Shown: piece after piece, positions 36,001 through 47,999 of the stretch
Numbering within the stretch: position 1 is the stretch's first letter
Layout: each line of letters opens with the position of its first letter
Source of the DNA: Lycocorax pyrrhopterus obiensis
Taxonomy: Eukaryota; Chordata; Aves; Passeriformes; Paradisaeidae
Direction of reading: 5' to 3'
NCBI GenBank assembly: GCA_014706295.1
Contig: JACSVZ010000007.1
Coordinates: 4,349,699-4,413,698 of the forward strand
Length of the DNA stretch: 64,000 bases
The notes under the pieces: model-generated
Seen by the model: only the letters and a program-made list of their open reading frames with translations
Database searches by the model: none
What the model was told of the DNA's origin: nothing
Position numbers and translations under genes: made by a program

Positions 36001-38696
36001 AGGGAATTTATGGGGTCCTTTTCAGCAAGCAGCTGAATTAGCCTCTGCACCCCCCACAGACCTGTGCACTGCATCTTTTCTAAACAGGTAAAATCCCTCA
36101 TGTTAACAATGCTCCTTGGGAAGCGTCTTTGCCCTGGTACTCTTTCACATCATATCGTCTTCTGGGCTGAAAGGCCACGCAGTAATTAAGCTCAGAGAGT
36201 GACCTTAGCACGGAAAGGCTCTGGGATGCTTTTATGTTTAAGTTCTGGATATGCAAAAGGGGCATTTTTATATGGTAGTCTGCTCCTAAAACTGACATTT
36301 ATCCGTAAGTGACACACACACTGAGTTTCTGAGAAACTGCTCTTCTGCTGGGTTTCAATAAGTGTCAGTATATGATTTATAACTGTTTTAGAGTGAGGTG
36401 CCGTGTCTAACTCTCCCAACACATAAGAAAATATCGCCATCTCTTGCTCCATGCAGGAAGTGCAGCTCCTTTCTCCAGGGCCCCTTTGATTTTCATTGCC
36501 CTCTGCGTACCTCTGCTGTTACAGGAACTCAATTGCTTTCAGAAAAGCTGGGCTACTTCTGTTTCACACTAGAAAGCTTAATTTCAATGAACTTGCATGG
36601 TAAAATGTTGAAACAAGCATAATGCTCTTATTTTGCAATGATGGGGTTGGTTAAAGATTAATGGGAATTATGTCGTTGAGCATGGGGGGATTTCTTAAAT
36701 TTTTAGAGGTTCAGTGTTGGGGTGGTTGCTGAGAAAAATACCAGTGCATTTGGTGCTGTCACTGGTACTTAAAAATCCTTGGCTCTTGCCTGGATGCTAT
36801 GTCCTGAGGTGACTGTTGTGGAAACTGTTTAGGATTTGTAATAGAGAAAAACATGGAAAGAATGATAGTCTTATTCCAGTCTTATTCCAAACCTCTAATA
36901 TGCACTATCTAAGAAAGGCTTTTATATTTTTACAGTTTGTTTTTCCTTTTTCTTCACACAGATACTTAGGATTACAATTTAATATTGTGATGGCCCAAAA
37001 AAAAAAATAACCAAAGCAAAAAATTCCACACAGAACAAAAATTCTTCAACTCTAAATAAGAGTTATGGTGCCTACAGTTCTTCTGCTTTATTCCCAATTT
37101 GTTCCTATGGGCTTGAACACTCTAATTTCTCAGGTCAAATATTCTTGTTTTAAGAATAAAAGTCACACTCTCGTATAGAGGGCTAGAGAAGTTTGATTGC
37201 ATTTAGGAAGGCTGTGGGTCTTTCAAACTCAATCATCTGTATTTGAAACTGCTTTTGAATTCTTGCAGACATGCATCTTATGGGACAGGGGAGGGAGCAA
37301 ACCGGTGTTCACCAGAGGAAGCAAAAATCTGTGATAAGTGCAAAAAGTACTCTCAAAAGTACTTCTTGCTTTTGTTTTGGTTCTGTCTTCCTGAATAAAC
37401 ATCTGCTTTAACTACCCCATCCTCATCTTTGCCCTTCCTGTTCTTTCTCAGTCTTCTCATAGTTCCCAATTCGAAACCATATCTCCTTTCACTCTCACTA
37501 GTTTTGATCTATAACCTCTTGAAAAACTTCCTGAAATTACAAATAGTTCAACAGCGACGCCAGCTTGTTCTTGTTACGTTTTGTTCATAATATTTTATTT
37601 CCAAAAGGGACAAGCCTTGCTCACAAATATGAGCAGCACAGTCTCACTACCGTGTCCACAAGGCTTTGCTTTCCAAGGGCTGCATTTATGGATGCTCATC
37701 TACAACCAGCAAAAACAGGCTTCCTATTATGGTTTGTCCACTGGGCTCTGAATTCCTGCAGTACCAATAGAGGCCGTGTAGGAATGTAGGAACTTTAACC
37801 TCGTTTGGTTAAAGTTAGGGTTTGTGTCTATGGTGGTGCCTGTAGAAGTACCATGGTAACATGTAATCAATATGTATCTGACTTGTAAGTATTTTATATA
37901 TCTTTATTTCTTGTGCTAAAATCTATGGATCACAGATGTGAATGTGGAGTTCCAGACTTCTTACAAATAATATTCTAATTGCTTTTCTGTAAAATCTTTT
38001 TTTTTTTTGTCTTCTGTTTGCTCCTCCAGCTCCTTATTTAATTTTTTCTTCCTCAAAAGTAGAACTTCTGCTCACAGAAAGTCTGGTTGCAGCTGTACTT
38101 GCCTTGTACTTCTGCAACTACCTATGAATATGCAGCTATCCCCCGATCCTTTTTTGTTACCATTGTAAAAGGTTTGCCACAAAATGTTGCTAAGGTATTG
38201 GCAAAAACTAACTTTTACAGTGTAAAAATCAGTATGAGTCTTACTTCTTGAAGGCACTCTGATAATTTTGAGCATTTATCCCAACCTTACATTCTCCAGA
38301 ATGCTCCCTGAACTTTTAAAATACAGTTTTGACCTTGCCTTTGTTACTCTCTATCCTGATTCTGAGACAGAGGCACCAGCAATATGACAGGATTATTCTG
38401 TGTGCACGTTGTGAAATCTGTATCTATTTTAGCCACCTCTCTGATGTATTTTCCTTCTATTTTTTTTTGCTGTGCCTCTACTCTGTTGACATCCCTACCT
38501 TCTCTCTTACTGATGCTGTGGGGATTACACATATATTTAAAAGAAGGCTGCTCTTATACTGCCTGTTGTGCACCGTTTTCCACCATGACCTGAGCAGTTT
38601 TGTTCATTTGCAGAGGAACAGCTGTGAAACAAATGCCCATTCTGCAGCCAGGGTAAATAAGAGGAAGACATGTAATGTAAGACAGCACATCTGAGT
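36001..38696. other. Unique noncoding sequence
   Basis: No gene or repeat family is recognised. The 121-codon plus-strand frame at 38329-38694 ends where the CR1 begins and shows no domain. Confidence 0.5.
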
Positions 38697-39704
38697 TGTG
38701 ATGGACGTCAGTGACAAGTGGTGTCCCTCAGGGGTCCATACTGGGATGTATTTATGGCTGTGTATGATGGATGGATGAAGTGTTAATATCTTCATCAAGG
38801 ACCTAGACAAAGTGGTTGAGTCTCCCTCAGAGAATTTGCATGTGACACCAATCTGAGTGGTGCAGCTGACACTCCTGAAGGACAGGATGCCATCCAGAGG
38901 GACCCTGACAAGCTCAAGACATGGGCCCAGGGGAACCTCACGTGGTTTAACAAGACCAAGTGCTGGTGCTGGTGCTGCACCTGGGTCAGGGCAGCCCCTG
39001 ATATCAATCCAGGCTGGGGATGAGCAGATGGAGAGCAGCCCTGAGGAGAAGGACTTGGGGTGCTGGTGGGTGAAAGGCTGGACATGAGCCAGCAATGTGC
39101 ACAGAAAGCAAATCCCATCCTGGGCTGCATCCAGAGCAGCACGAGAGCAGGTGGAGGGAGGGGATTCTGACCCTCTGCTTGCTCTGGTGATCCCACCTGG
39201 AGCGCTGCATCCAGCTCTGGGGTGCCAGCACAGGAAGGACATGAACCTGCTAGAGTGAGTCCAGAGGAGACAGCCAAGATCAGAGGGATGGGGAACCTCT
39301 CATACAAGGAAAGGCTGAGAGAGTCGGGATTGTTCAGCCTGGAAAAGAGAAGGCTTTGGGGTCACCTAATTGCGGCCTTACAGTTCCTGAAGGGAGCCTG
39401 CAAGAAAGATGGAGAGGGACTTTTTACAAGGGCATGTAGTGACAGGACAAGGGGGAATGGACTCAAACTGAAAGAGGGTAGGTTTAGATTAGATCTTATG
39501 AAGAAATTCTTCCCTGTGAGAGTGGTGAGGCCCTGGCACAGGTTGCCCAGAGAAGCTGTGGCTGCCCCATCCCTGGAAGTGTTCAAAGCCAGGTTGGATG
39601 GGGCTCTGGGTCTAGTGAGAGGTGTCCCTGCCCATGGCAAGGGAGTTGGAACTGGATGGTCTTTAAGGTCCCTTCCAACCCAGGCCATAGAAGTCAGTAT
39701 TCTG
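38697..39704 (+). mobile_element. CR1 LINE, 5'-truncated
   Basis: About 1 kb of CR1 comprising the C-terminal part of ORF2 and the 3' untranslated end. It begins just before the SGVPQGS block of reverse transcriptase and ends with TTTAAGGTCCCTTCCAACCC, followed by an eroded tail (CAGTATTCTGG) in place of clean ATTCTATG repeats. Truncation at the 5' end is normal for CR1 insertion by target-primed reverse transcription. Frameshifts show that it is inactive and not recent. Confidence 0.95.
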
Positions 39705-39752
39705 GCTTTCTGGTTTTTTCAGTTTATAAATAGGTTTTCTGAGAATATATGA
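38717..39752 (+). pseudogene. CR1 ORF2 remnant (reverse transcriptase C-terminal part)
   Basis: Conserved CR1 blocks can be read in order: SGVPQGSILG at 38717, NIFIKDLDK at 38785, DTPEGQDAIQRDPDKLK from 38868, [10 protein letters not shown] near 39030, then a long C-terminal block including SYKERLRESGLFSLEKRRL and EGLFTRACSDRTRGNG. These blocks fall in all three plus frames, so several small insertions or deletions have broken the gene. The YADD-type catalytic region and endonuclease are not present as a readable block. The last frame stays open past the usual CR1 stop to 39752, into flanking DNA. Confidence 0.9.
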
Positions 39753-40260
39753 GAGTGTTGATGTTTCATAAGCATTAAAAATTCCTTTTAGTAATTATTT
39801 TTCTTGCTTAGATGTTATGAAATGAAGATTTTTTTCTTATTCATAAGATGAATTTTAACATTTACTTCAGAAGATTTATTTTTCTACAGTGAAGAAGGCC
39901 ATGTTCTTTGGGCCAAAGTGTAAGATTTATTTTTCTTCCACTCCTCAGTAAAGTTGCATCATTTATTTAAAGTTTTTTCACCCTTGAATGTAATGATTTA
40001 TTGTCTTAGAAGTGACACTCGAAGAATATTACTATTGACATACTAATTTAATGAAGACACTGTTCATGACTTAACCTTTCAGTTCTCAACATCTTGCAAG
40101 GTTTTACTCTAGTAACTGGTCAGTAATTTCACAAAAAAATGGGAACCCAGCCATACAGAGGATGATAGAGATACTTGGATAAGTCAGTTTCAGGGACTTA
40201 TGTTCAAAATGCAATTAAGCCTAGAAAACTCAAAAGACAACAATTATGATCTATTTTTTC
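39705..40260. other. Unique AT-rich noncoding sequence
   Basis: Nothing recognisable is seen between the CR1 and the exon-like block that follows. Confidence 0.55.
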
Positions 40261-40287
40261 CCTTATCCCTCACCATCACTGCTGCAG

Positions 40288-40428
40288 GAAGGCAAACAGA
40301 GCATTTTCCTGACAGAAGATTTCAGGCCAGACGCGGTGTGGCAACAAGGTTTTTGGCCATTCTCGAACCCTTGCTTCTGCTGGCTTAACGCTGCTGAGGT
40401 CACCAAGGAAGCTGATCGAGGAAAGTGA
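40288..40428 (+). CDS. Candidate terminal coding exon, unrecognised
   Basis: A pyrimidine tract and CTGCTGCAG give a strong acceptor ending at 40287. The frame then reads 46 codons in phase 0 to TGA at 40426-40428. The peptide starts EGKQSIFLTEDFRPD, has an aromatic- and Cys-rich middle, and ends in charged residues. Several CpGs are present, unlike the surrounding DNA. The frame is also open through the acceptor upstream, from 40246. I do not recognise it. The next exon-like block begins 250 bases downstream but is a separate terminal exon in shape, so the two would be alternatives or unrelated. Confidence 0.2.
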   Translation, partial: EGKQSIFLTEDFRPDAVWQQGFWPFSNPCFCWLNAAEVTKEADRGK

Positions 40429-40680
40429 CCCAACCTAAAATATGTAAACACAAAACAAACCAAAAACCATGCACACAGGCTAAAAACCCTCAAGCCAGCC
40501 AACCTCCCACGAGAGGAAAATTTCACTGATGTAGTTTAGAGAATAGTCCTACCACAGCTGGACCATTAAAAAACGGTCAGCAGTGCGTGATGGCAGCGCA
40601 ATGGGGGAATGACCTCAACTGTATCCTTAAGCTGTGAACCTGCTTATATTCCGTGAACTTCTTCTTCCCTTGGCGTGTAG

Positions 40681-40875
40681 GTGGATTCCGTGCCTGAAAC
40701 AAATGTTAAAGTAACGCAGGAGACAAGGAGGGCTATTTTAAGTAACTTTACAAAAAAGAAAATTCAGCAACTTAACAAAGAGAATGACAAAAAAGTCAAA
40801 TTACTCTGGAATCCTTCGAAGTCAGAGGTGCAGCAGCTAGAACAATTCATTAATGCTCCATGCAGGAAGATCTGA
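40681..40875 (+). CDS. Candidate terminal coding exon, unrecognised Lys-rich C-terminus
   Basis: CTTCTTCTTCCC followed by GTGTAG gives a good 3' splice site ending at 40680. The TAG is also an in-frame stop, so the open frame begins exactly at the exon edge in phase 0 and runs 64 codons to TGA at 40873-40875. The peptide is hydrophilic with coiled-coil-like spacing (AILSNFTKKKIQQLNKENDK) and ends with a distinct segment (NPSKSEVQQLEQFINAPC). This resembles the C-terminal tails of nuclear or chromosome-associated proteins, but I cannot name it. An AATAAA lies near 41544, allowing a 3' UTR of about 670 bases. It is the most gene-like short block in the window, and could still be chance or a relic. 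Confidence 0.3.
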   Translation: MDSVPETNVKVTQETRRAILSNFTKKKIQQLNKENDKKVKLLWNPSKSEVQQLEQFINAPCRKI

Positions 40876-41541
40876 ATTATTTTAAGAGCACTGTATTTGC
40901 ATTTTAGATATAGCAGAATGAACTAATTATGAAATGTATGCATCAAAGATTTCAATTTCAGGCTTGACTTTACTTTGGAGATTAATTTTTTACTTTATCA
41001 TTTTTGCAGGCAGTTCAATGGACAGCCTTATTTGAATGTTACTCATTGTTCAGTGATGTATGAAGTGTATTTAATCAATGTGAAGAAAGTAATATTAAAC
41101 TATTATCAGAAGCATCAAATGTTCCAAAAAATCTCAAAAGGAAGGTCAAAAGGTAACATTTCTGCTAACAATATGAGAAACAATGTATTTAACTTATTCA
41201 TTACATACAAGTTTTTCATGGCATATACATTATCCTTTTCACATAAAATTACAATGTAAAATGTGGAGGGTTATTCCCCTGATTAAAAATATTGTATGTA
41301 GAGTTGACCAAATAATCTTTCAGTGTTTAGTAAAAGATATTTAAATAACTATTTTAGAGTTGATGTGCATTTTAAATGGTTTGCTGCAAAAACCTTTGAC
41401 AGAACAGGTCTTGTGCTCATCATTAAATCATTTGTTAGGTACTACAGAAGAAGGTAATTGCCAGCAAGGACGGTCATTTCAATAATTGCCATGTTTCTGC
41501 AAGGATTGCAAACACCCCTGTGTTAAGACCCAAACCTGGCC

Positions 41542-41548
41542 TTAATAA
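41542..41548 (+). terminator. Possible polyadenylation signal
   Basis: AATAAA followed about 10 bases later by a TGGTGAG GT-rich element. It would serve a transcript ending in the exon candidate at 40681-40875. The element is common in AT-rich DNA. Confidence 0.2.
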
Positions 41549-41549
41549 A

Positions 41550-43079
41550 GCCATCTGGTGAGACATGAGAAACTGTTTGTCCAAAAGCCATGAATGAAAA
41601 AAACATTCCTTTTGGAGCCAGCAGTTCCAACCCCATTGGCCAGCATTGCTCCAGATGGGATTTCAGTCCCTGCCCGACCTTCTACAAGCATTTCCCCTGT
41701 GGCTGCCATAGGCAAAACCTGGTACTTTTAAAGGCAGAACTCTCTCAGTGCCACTGCAGTCTCATCCCCTGTGGGTTAGCTTAGTGTGGAAGGCACACCA
41801 AGCCAGCTGGAAAAGTGGCTGCTCAAAGGAACCAGAGCTATGCCTTAAACTTGGACTGGAAGCATTTATTTTCCATATTCACTGCCTCACACTCGTGGAT
41901 CATGTAAACAGTAATGGTGTAAGAAATATTAAAAAAAAATAAAACTCCTCCCAAGTCTCTATGGCTTGTACTTTCTATGTCAAGGAAGACTTCAGCTCCA
42001 GGTCAGAAGTCCAGAATTTCCTTCTGAAGTGAGTAGAAAAGATTTGAAAGAAGAGATCATGTGAATGCAAACCACTGACATGGTAAGATATGATCAAAGG
42101 GTAATTTTCAATGTCTGTTTGAATTAAGAAATTAATTCATCGCATAGTGAAATATTGGTGACCTGCACTGTGGTTTTTGGAGTAAGCTACTGATTAAATT
42201 ATGGATAACTGATTTTTTTTTCTAGTTTAAGATTTACTCAAAGATAACTGTGTTCAAAGAAATTAATTTTGCACCACTACTAAAATGAATTACTGTGTCC
42301 TTAGTCTCTTTTAACCACACTTGTGGCATCTTTTCCAGTAATAGCTGAAAGCTTTGCTTTTGTTTCTCCTCTGTGACATCAGCCTTGCATTTTCAGAGGC
42401 ATAAAGCAATGACTTGTTGACTGGGGTCTTCTCTAGTGAATGGGCTATTAAGAATGAGCAGTACTTCAAGTGGCTAGTAAAAGTGCTTTCAGTGAAAGAG
42501 CAAAACATTACTGTAATGTGATAGATTTGCTTCAACAAACCCTCTCAGTTTCTGCTTTGTCTTATCAGCATCTTGCAGAGATGTGTATATTTAAAGTTAA
42601 CCTCACGCAAGTATATTGTGAAAGTTTATAGGGAGCAACAGCATCCCCTATGCAAGAACACAAAGGAAAACATTTCCAGCTTCTCAACCTTGAAAGCAAT
42701 GAACATGCAAGACCATCTGAAGTTTCAAAATAAGTATTGCACAGGACCTGTTCCGTCTTTATGTGTGACCTTCATTCTGCAAACGCAGCAAACGCCTTTT
42801 AAACATCACGACCATTGTGATGGTTCCCTTGGCTTGCAGAAATCAAGCATGACTAAGTCTTTTCAGGAGTAGGATTTTACTGTCTTGCAGAATACTTTGC
42901 CTTCTAATTGTATGATCAGAGGTGACTGTACAACATCCCTGGTGGAAAGCACTATTAGAAATGCACCCGGCTTTTTGAAACAGTTTTTGGTGCGGCTGGC
43001 ATTGTCTCTCTTCTTCAATGGCTGTTGAGCACACATAAATTAATACTGTCCCCTTTTCTTCCCCTCATGTAATTTTTTA
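41550..43079. other. Unique noncoding sequence
   Basis: No repeat family or convincing exon. Open frames here (for example 42573-42872 on the plus strand) show no domain. Confidence 0.5.
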
Positions 43080-43430
43080 ATCTCTATTTCAATCGGTGCT
43101 TTGGCAAGTGAAGGCTGCTAAAACTGCCCAGCCTGACAAATAACAGTCACTTACTGAAGCAGACAACTTTTGCTTCAATTCTTGATTAATTATTATATTG
43201 AGCAAGGTTAATCTATCAAACTTAGGTTCAATACAGTTGTAAAGTTTTATAATTCAAAGTCCAGTTATGTCCCCCTAAAACACTCCAAGTTGTAATTACC
43301 GGTTATCAATTGCAACAAGTATGTTCATGTGATTAAGAATGGAGCTATATTCTTCAAAGGCAATAAAACAATTGTTGCTGTAATTTAAGATTATTGAGTA
43401 TATTAAAGAAGCCCAACACATAAAGCTGTT
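43080..43430. promoter_or_regulatory. Possible conserved noncoding element with a SOX palindrome
   Basis: A non-repetitive AT-rich block contains AACAATTGTT at 43367-43376, two inverted overlapping SOX cores. It also holds ATGCAAAT-like and several TAAT/ATTA words and an ACCGGTTAT. The density and variety of factor-site words resemble developmental enhancers. This is not proof of conservation. Confidence 0.28.
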
Positions 43431-43582
43431 AAATGCAAATAAGCACTACAGATATGAAAGGATGTCTGTGGGCCAAGCTGATCCCGTGCCAAGAAAGTAC
43501 CTCTTTTTTTGTCTTTATGTGATTTACAGGTGAACATTGATGAAATAAGCAGTGGGAAAAAGCTCCTCTAAAAAGCTAAACT

Positions 43583-43594
43583 CTCAGCACCACG
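43583..43594 (+). promoter_or_regulatory. REST/NRSF left half-site match
   Basis: CTCAGCACCACG matches the left half of the RE1 consensus at 11 of 12 positions. The right half (GGACAG type) is not present at standard spacing, so at most this is a half-site. Confidence 0.25.
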
Positions 43595-43882
43595 CTGTCA
43601 TGGAAATAGCAGGCTCTGAAGCTTGGTCTTTCAGCATTAAAGGTCAACAGAGCAAATTTTAAAGCTTCATTTTATTTCCTGTGATTTTTCATAACCAAAG
43701 AATTCTTTCATTTATTCCTTTTCAAATGGCAGACTTCACACAATCTGTCTGTACAGCAAATTAAACCTGCTCTGCTTCGTTAGATTCAGCATAAATGAAA
43801 CAAACTACCATAAATGCTACTTTTGTGATGCACTTACTACGCTGAATTTTCCATTTGGAAGTACGAACAGCATGTATGTTAC

Positions 43883-43967
43883 CTTGTTCCACAAGGGATT
43901 TTCTGCTTTGGAATTCGTCTGCTGGCCGGGCTTCATTGTCCCTTCGTGCTTGTCCCTTCACAGCCAT
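43883..43967 (-). CDS. Weak candidate first coding exon on the minus strand
   Basis: On the minus strand an ATG at 43967-43965 with G at +4 opens a frame of 28 codons beginning MAVKGQARRDNEARPADEFQ. It reaches AAG|GTAACA, a moderate splice donor at 43882. The peptide is strongly hydrophilic and the stretch has more CpGs than its surroundings. The -3 position is C, which is a poor initiation context. No promoter features are visible upstream. It may be chance. Confidence 0.12.
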
Positions 43968-43969
43968 GT

Positions 43970-46900
43970 GAAAATATGGGTAAGTCTTAGAAAATTACAA
44001 TGGGAGATGATTATTGAGTTGATAAAGTAAAATTTCTTCCATTCTTTCACCAGACGCATTGTGAAACTACAGGTCTGCATGTTGAAGATCAAATGCTGAA
44101 GCTTGAAATCTGCATTATGTGCTGAAGGAGCTGTTCAGATGCAGTTTCCACAGGTGGAGAACACAACCTGAGGTGTATCAACACTCTGGTTCTACAGCTG
44201 ATCACACGCATTTGAACTTGCAAGAGCACGTGTCACATTTTGATCCAGGTCTACGTTTCAAGCTTTGATCTTTGAGCTTCACTTTAAAGAGCCACTTGAC
44301 TTTATTGCCCACCTAGATGGGAAAATATTCAATATATTAAAATAAATGTTACTGTGTTGCATAGCAAATGTCAAAGTAAGTGTTAAATAGTAAATAAAAC
44401 GATCAACCAGTATCTGTTATCAGTTAGGAGTACCACCAATCACAACTTAAAAATACCTTAAAGTACTTCAATTATAGAACCTATTTAAAAGAGCCCCCCA
44501 TTTTCTCAGATGCACAAATGTAGAACTGATCCCTTTGTGAAAGCCAACTAAATTTTATATGTGTGCCTAAATTTTTATTTGATTTATCACTTAAATGACT
44601 TAATAGATCGTTCCACCAGTGTTGTCTCAGCTATACTGTCCACTTACACACAGATTCAGCAGATTCAACTTTCACTTCAGATTCTTTTCTGTACAGGTTC
44701 ATAAAGGTTCATTGAATGCTAGATGTCCATTACTCATCCTGGATCACCTTGAAATCCTGGAATCAGAGCTCAAGTTGAGGCATATTTTTCTTTGAGATAT
44801 ACGTTTCTTATTCATAAGGGTTCCTTGTCTTCTGTAAGTTTTTCTGAAATTCTACAGATTTGAAGAGCTTCTCTTTTCTTCTCAGAAATATAATTTAGAT
44901 ATGTAAGAGTTTCATTTAAATCCTCAGAAATTATAAGGTTTTCAAATAGAATATATTTTATCTGTAACACCTGACAAATTTTTTAAAGAAAGTATTAGAA
45001 AGATGTAGAGGAATAAACAGAGTGATAGTCAAAGTAGCAGGTTAATGTAACATCTCACGTTTCAAAAAAACCCCCAAAATGTACTAAGGGATCTTAAGAA
45101 AACATCAATTAAAATACTTTCTGTGAGTGAATATCAAAGAAGAACTAAAGACAATCCCGTAGAATTGCTGTGGCACTTACATGGGATCAAGAAATGTTCT
45201 CAGAGCCCCGTGAAAGAGCATTGCAGCAGTGCAGATCAAACAGAGCAGTTGTCAGGTGCTGCACTCTGCTGAGGAGCAGCTTTTGTGCAAATTAGGTATA
45301 AAAAAGAAGTGGAATTTGGTGGATATATTTTATTTCTTTAGTTTCGCCTTAGCAAATGTGAGATTTCATTTTGCTTTGTTTTCTGTTTTTTAACTTCACA
45401 CTTGGCTGTAGGTCAGAGTAACACAACTAGAACAACTTTACTCGTAGAGAAGTAAAAGAAATCTGTTGTGGAAGCAGAAAGAAGTAATTGGAAAAATATT
45501 AATTTAGTTATCCTATTCATTCTTAATTGAATGTGGTCAAATGTCTTTGCAAAATTCAAATCAAGAGATTTGCTACTTTGGAAAGAAATGAAAGTCAGCA
45601 ATTGAAATAAACATAAAATCTAGCCCTCAGAAAAAAACCACTAAAGTGGTAAAAAAGAATGCTACAGATACTATGGAATTAAATAAATTTGCATGTGACT
45701 GTAGTTCTGTTCTCTTCAGCAGTTTGAATATTGCTAACATTGGAGCCAAATAAACATGGACTATGTAAAAATAAAGTTTTGCAGCAACAAAAAAATATCT
45801 GTCTACAGAAGGACAACAGAAATACAGCCCTTCAGGGTTTTTTTGTGTACACTGGATATATTCAACCCTGTTTGAGGTATCTGGTGGTTCTTGATAGCAA
45901 TATATGGAGTGCACATTATCATACTGCAGGCTCCAGTCTGATGGACAAGAAACTGATCCATGTGAAGTTATGAATACTGACCTTTATCATGCGGATTTAG
46001 TGCTTCAGTTCATTGATTCAGAGCTTGGCTTTTAAAGAATAATCCTTTGAAATCAATGAAAATTAGATATAGAAACATCTTTTAAAAAACCAGCAGCATC
46101 CAGTCCATGATCCTGCATGCAGCATCCTGCTAAGCGTCTTAGTTTTGATGCAGATGTCAAGATGAGGCCCCAGATCACCAAATGCAGTATTAAATAATTT
46201 TCTCTTTCTCTCTAGAGGGGAGTCCTTTCATGGAGATGTGATTTAGGAAGCTGAAACACTCCTTGAAGTTTTCTTAGAATCTGTCCTTGCCTGTGCCGTT
46301 GCCAGTCCCTGCTATGACAAAGTGCTGACACATAACTCTATGTAATTCATTCCTATTTCCCTTACACACCTTCACTACAGCAGCTAGAGGCTGCAGCTTT
46401 TGGTCTAGGAATACCTAAGAACTTTGGTGACAAAGTGCAAAGGAAGGAGGTGTTTATATGGGATTCAGTTGTTTGGTGACTCTCTGGGGTGACAGGAATG
46501 AGAGGCATTGCCTGCCTTCTCTCAGGGGATTTCAATGTACTTACGTCAGGTTCCAGTCCACCAAAACACAGAGAGAGAGGCTTTAGAGAGCTGGGTTGCT
46601 GGAGACTGCCCAAGCTGTGATGTTGGAGATGTTCCCTACAGGAAGGAACAGTCACAAACATGGTTAGAAGACAGTCCCATGATTATTATCTCAAACACAC
46701 TGTGGAAAATAAGCGACATTTATCTTCACATCCCTGAAAGGGGAAGGTAAGGGTCTCTACCCAGCTGTTTCATTTCAGGAGACTGGCACGAACTGCAGCA
46801 GGATTAAACAGCTGTCTGCTCTGCTCAGACAAAATGAAGACTAATCCATGGATCATTTCCTGATGGTCTTAGAGAAATCCAAAAGTCTACATGACAGCAC

Positions 46901-47990
46901 AGTGAAACTCAGATATTTAAATGAACCTTGCAAGTTATTTGAACTGTCTGAAGCTATTGCAACAATTTTTAGTTTATGCTCAACTTGATAGCTAATTGTT
47001 TTTATTTATTTTTTTGTGTAGAAGGTGTAGGAAAGTACCAAATACCGCACTTCACTTTTATATCATAACCAATAAAATTAGATCCAAACAATGCTAAATG
47101 TCTGAACTAAATGAGAAAAAAATAGGTGAGTACTATTCTTATCCTGACTTATTTAACCTATTATAATTCATAGCAAATATTTATAATCTTAATCTTGATT
47201 TAAGTTGTTAATATCTGGATTTATAAGCTGTCCTACAAAACTGGTGAGATGTGACTATCTTATTTGAGCAAGATTAGATAAATTAGTTACAGCTCATAAA
47301 CAGAAAACAACATGGGTTTAAAATTATCCAAAGAGATAAAAGTGGGTTAGATAAAAATTACAATTATGATGGTTATTATAACTTTCACAATTAAAAAAAA
47401 AATTAAAAATTGCAATATACCCATCAAAAAGACCATGAAAACTTGGTCTGGTTTTGAGTCCTTTAAAGCACTATAACATCATATAACAGATTCCATTTGT
47501 CTCCTACACTAAAAAACAAGGTCTGATGGGGTGTGTCTCAATGCACAGAAATTCACACAACTCCATCAGTCACACTTCTATTAATCATCTCTAATTCCTT
47601 GAAAAGGGACATACTTGCGCTGGTTCAGTATATTGAAACAAGACAGAAATTTGTGGTGAGAATTCATAGCAAGTGTTTAAAAGCATAAAACACGTTGCAG
47701 ATTGAAGGCGCTGCTTGTCTTTATATTTCTGTTTCTGGAATTATTGCAAAATACTATTTCCTGAGCTCGGAAGTTATGCTTTACAGATGCTTTATTCATA
47801 GGACTGAACACTATTTCACAGTAATTTTCTTCCAGGTTTGAGGAGGCAACATAAACAGCACTGAATTTGCAATTATTTTTTAACTTGGTGTTGGAGCAAA
47901 AGATGTAAAAAAAGAGATTGTACTTATTTCATTGTAGAAAGCTGTTGTAGTATAGTCCTGTCACTTTTAATTCCTTTAATTAAGTTATGC
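43970..47990. other. Unique AT-rich noncoding sequence
   Basis: No gene or interspersed repeat recognised. A good donor word (AG|GTGAGTAC) at about 47125 has no matching exon. Confidence 0.5.
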
Positions 47991-47999
47991 ACTGCCCCC

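Noticed and set aside
38604..39307. 212- and 170-codon minus-strand frames
   Set aside because: They are antisense to the CR1 element, which reads on the plus strand.
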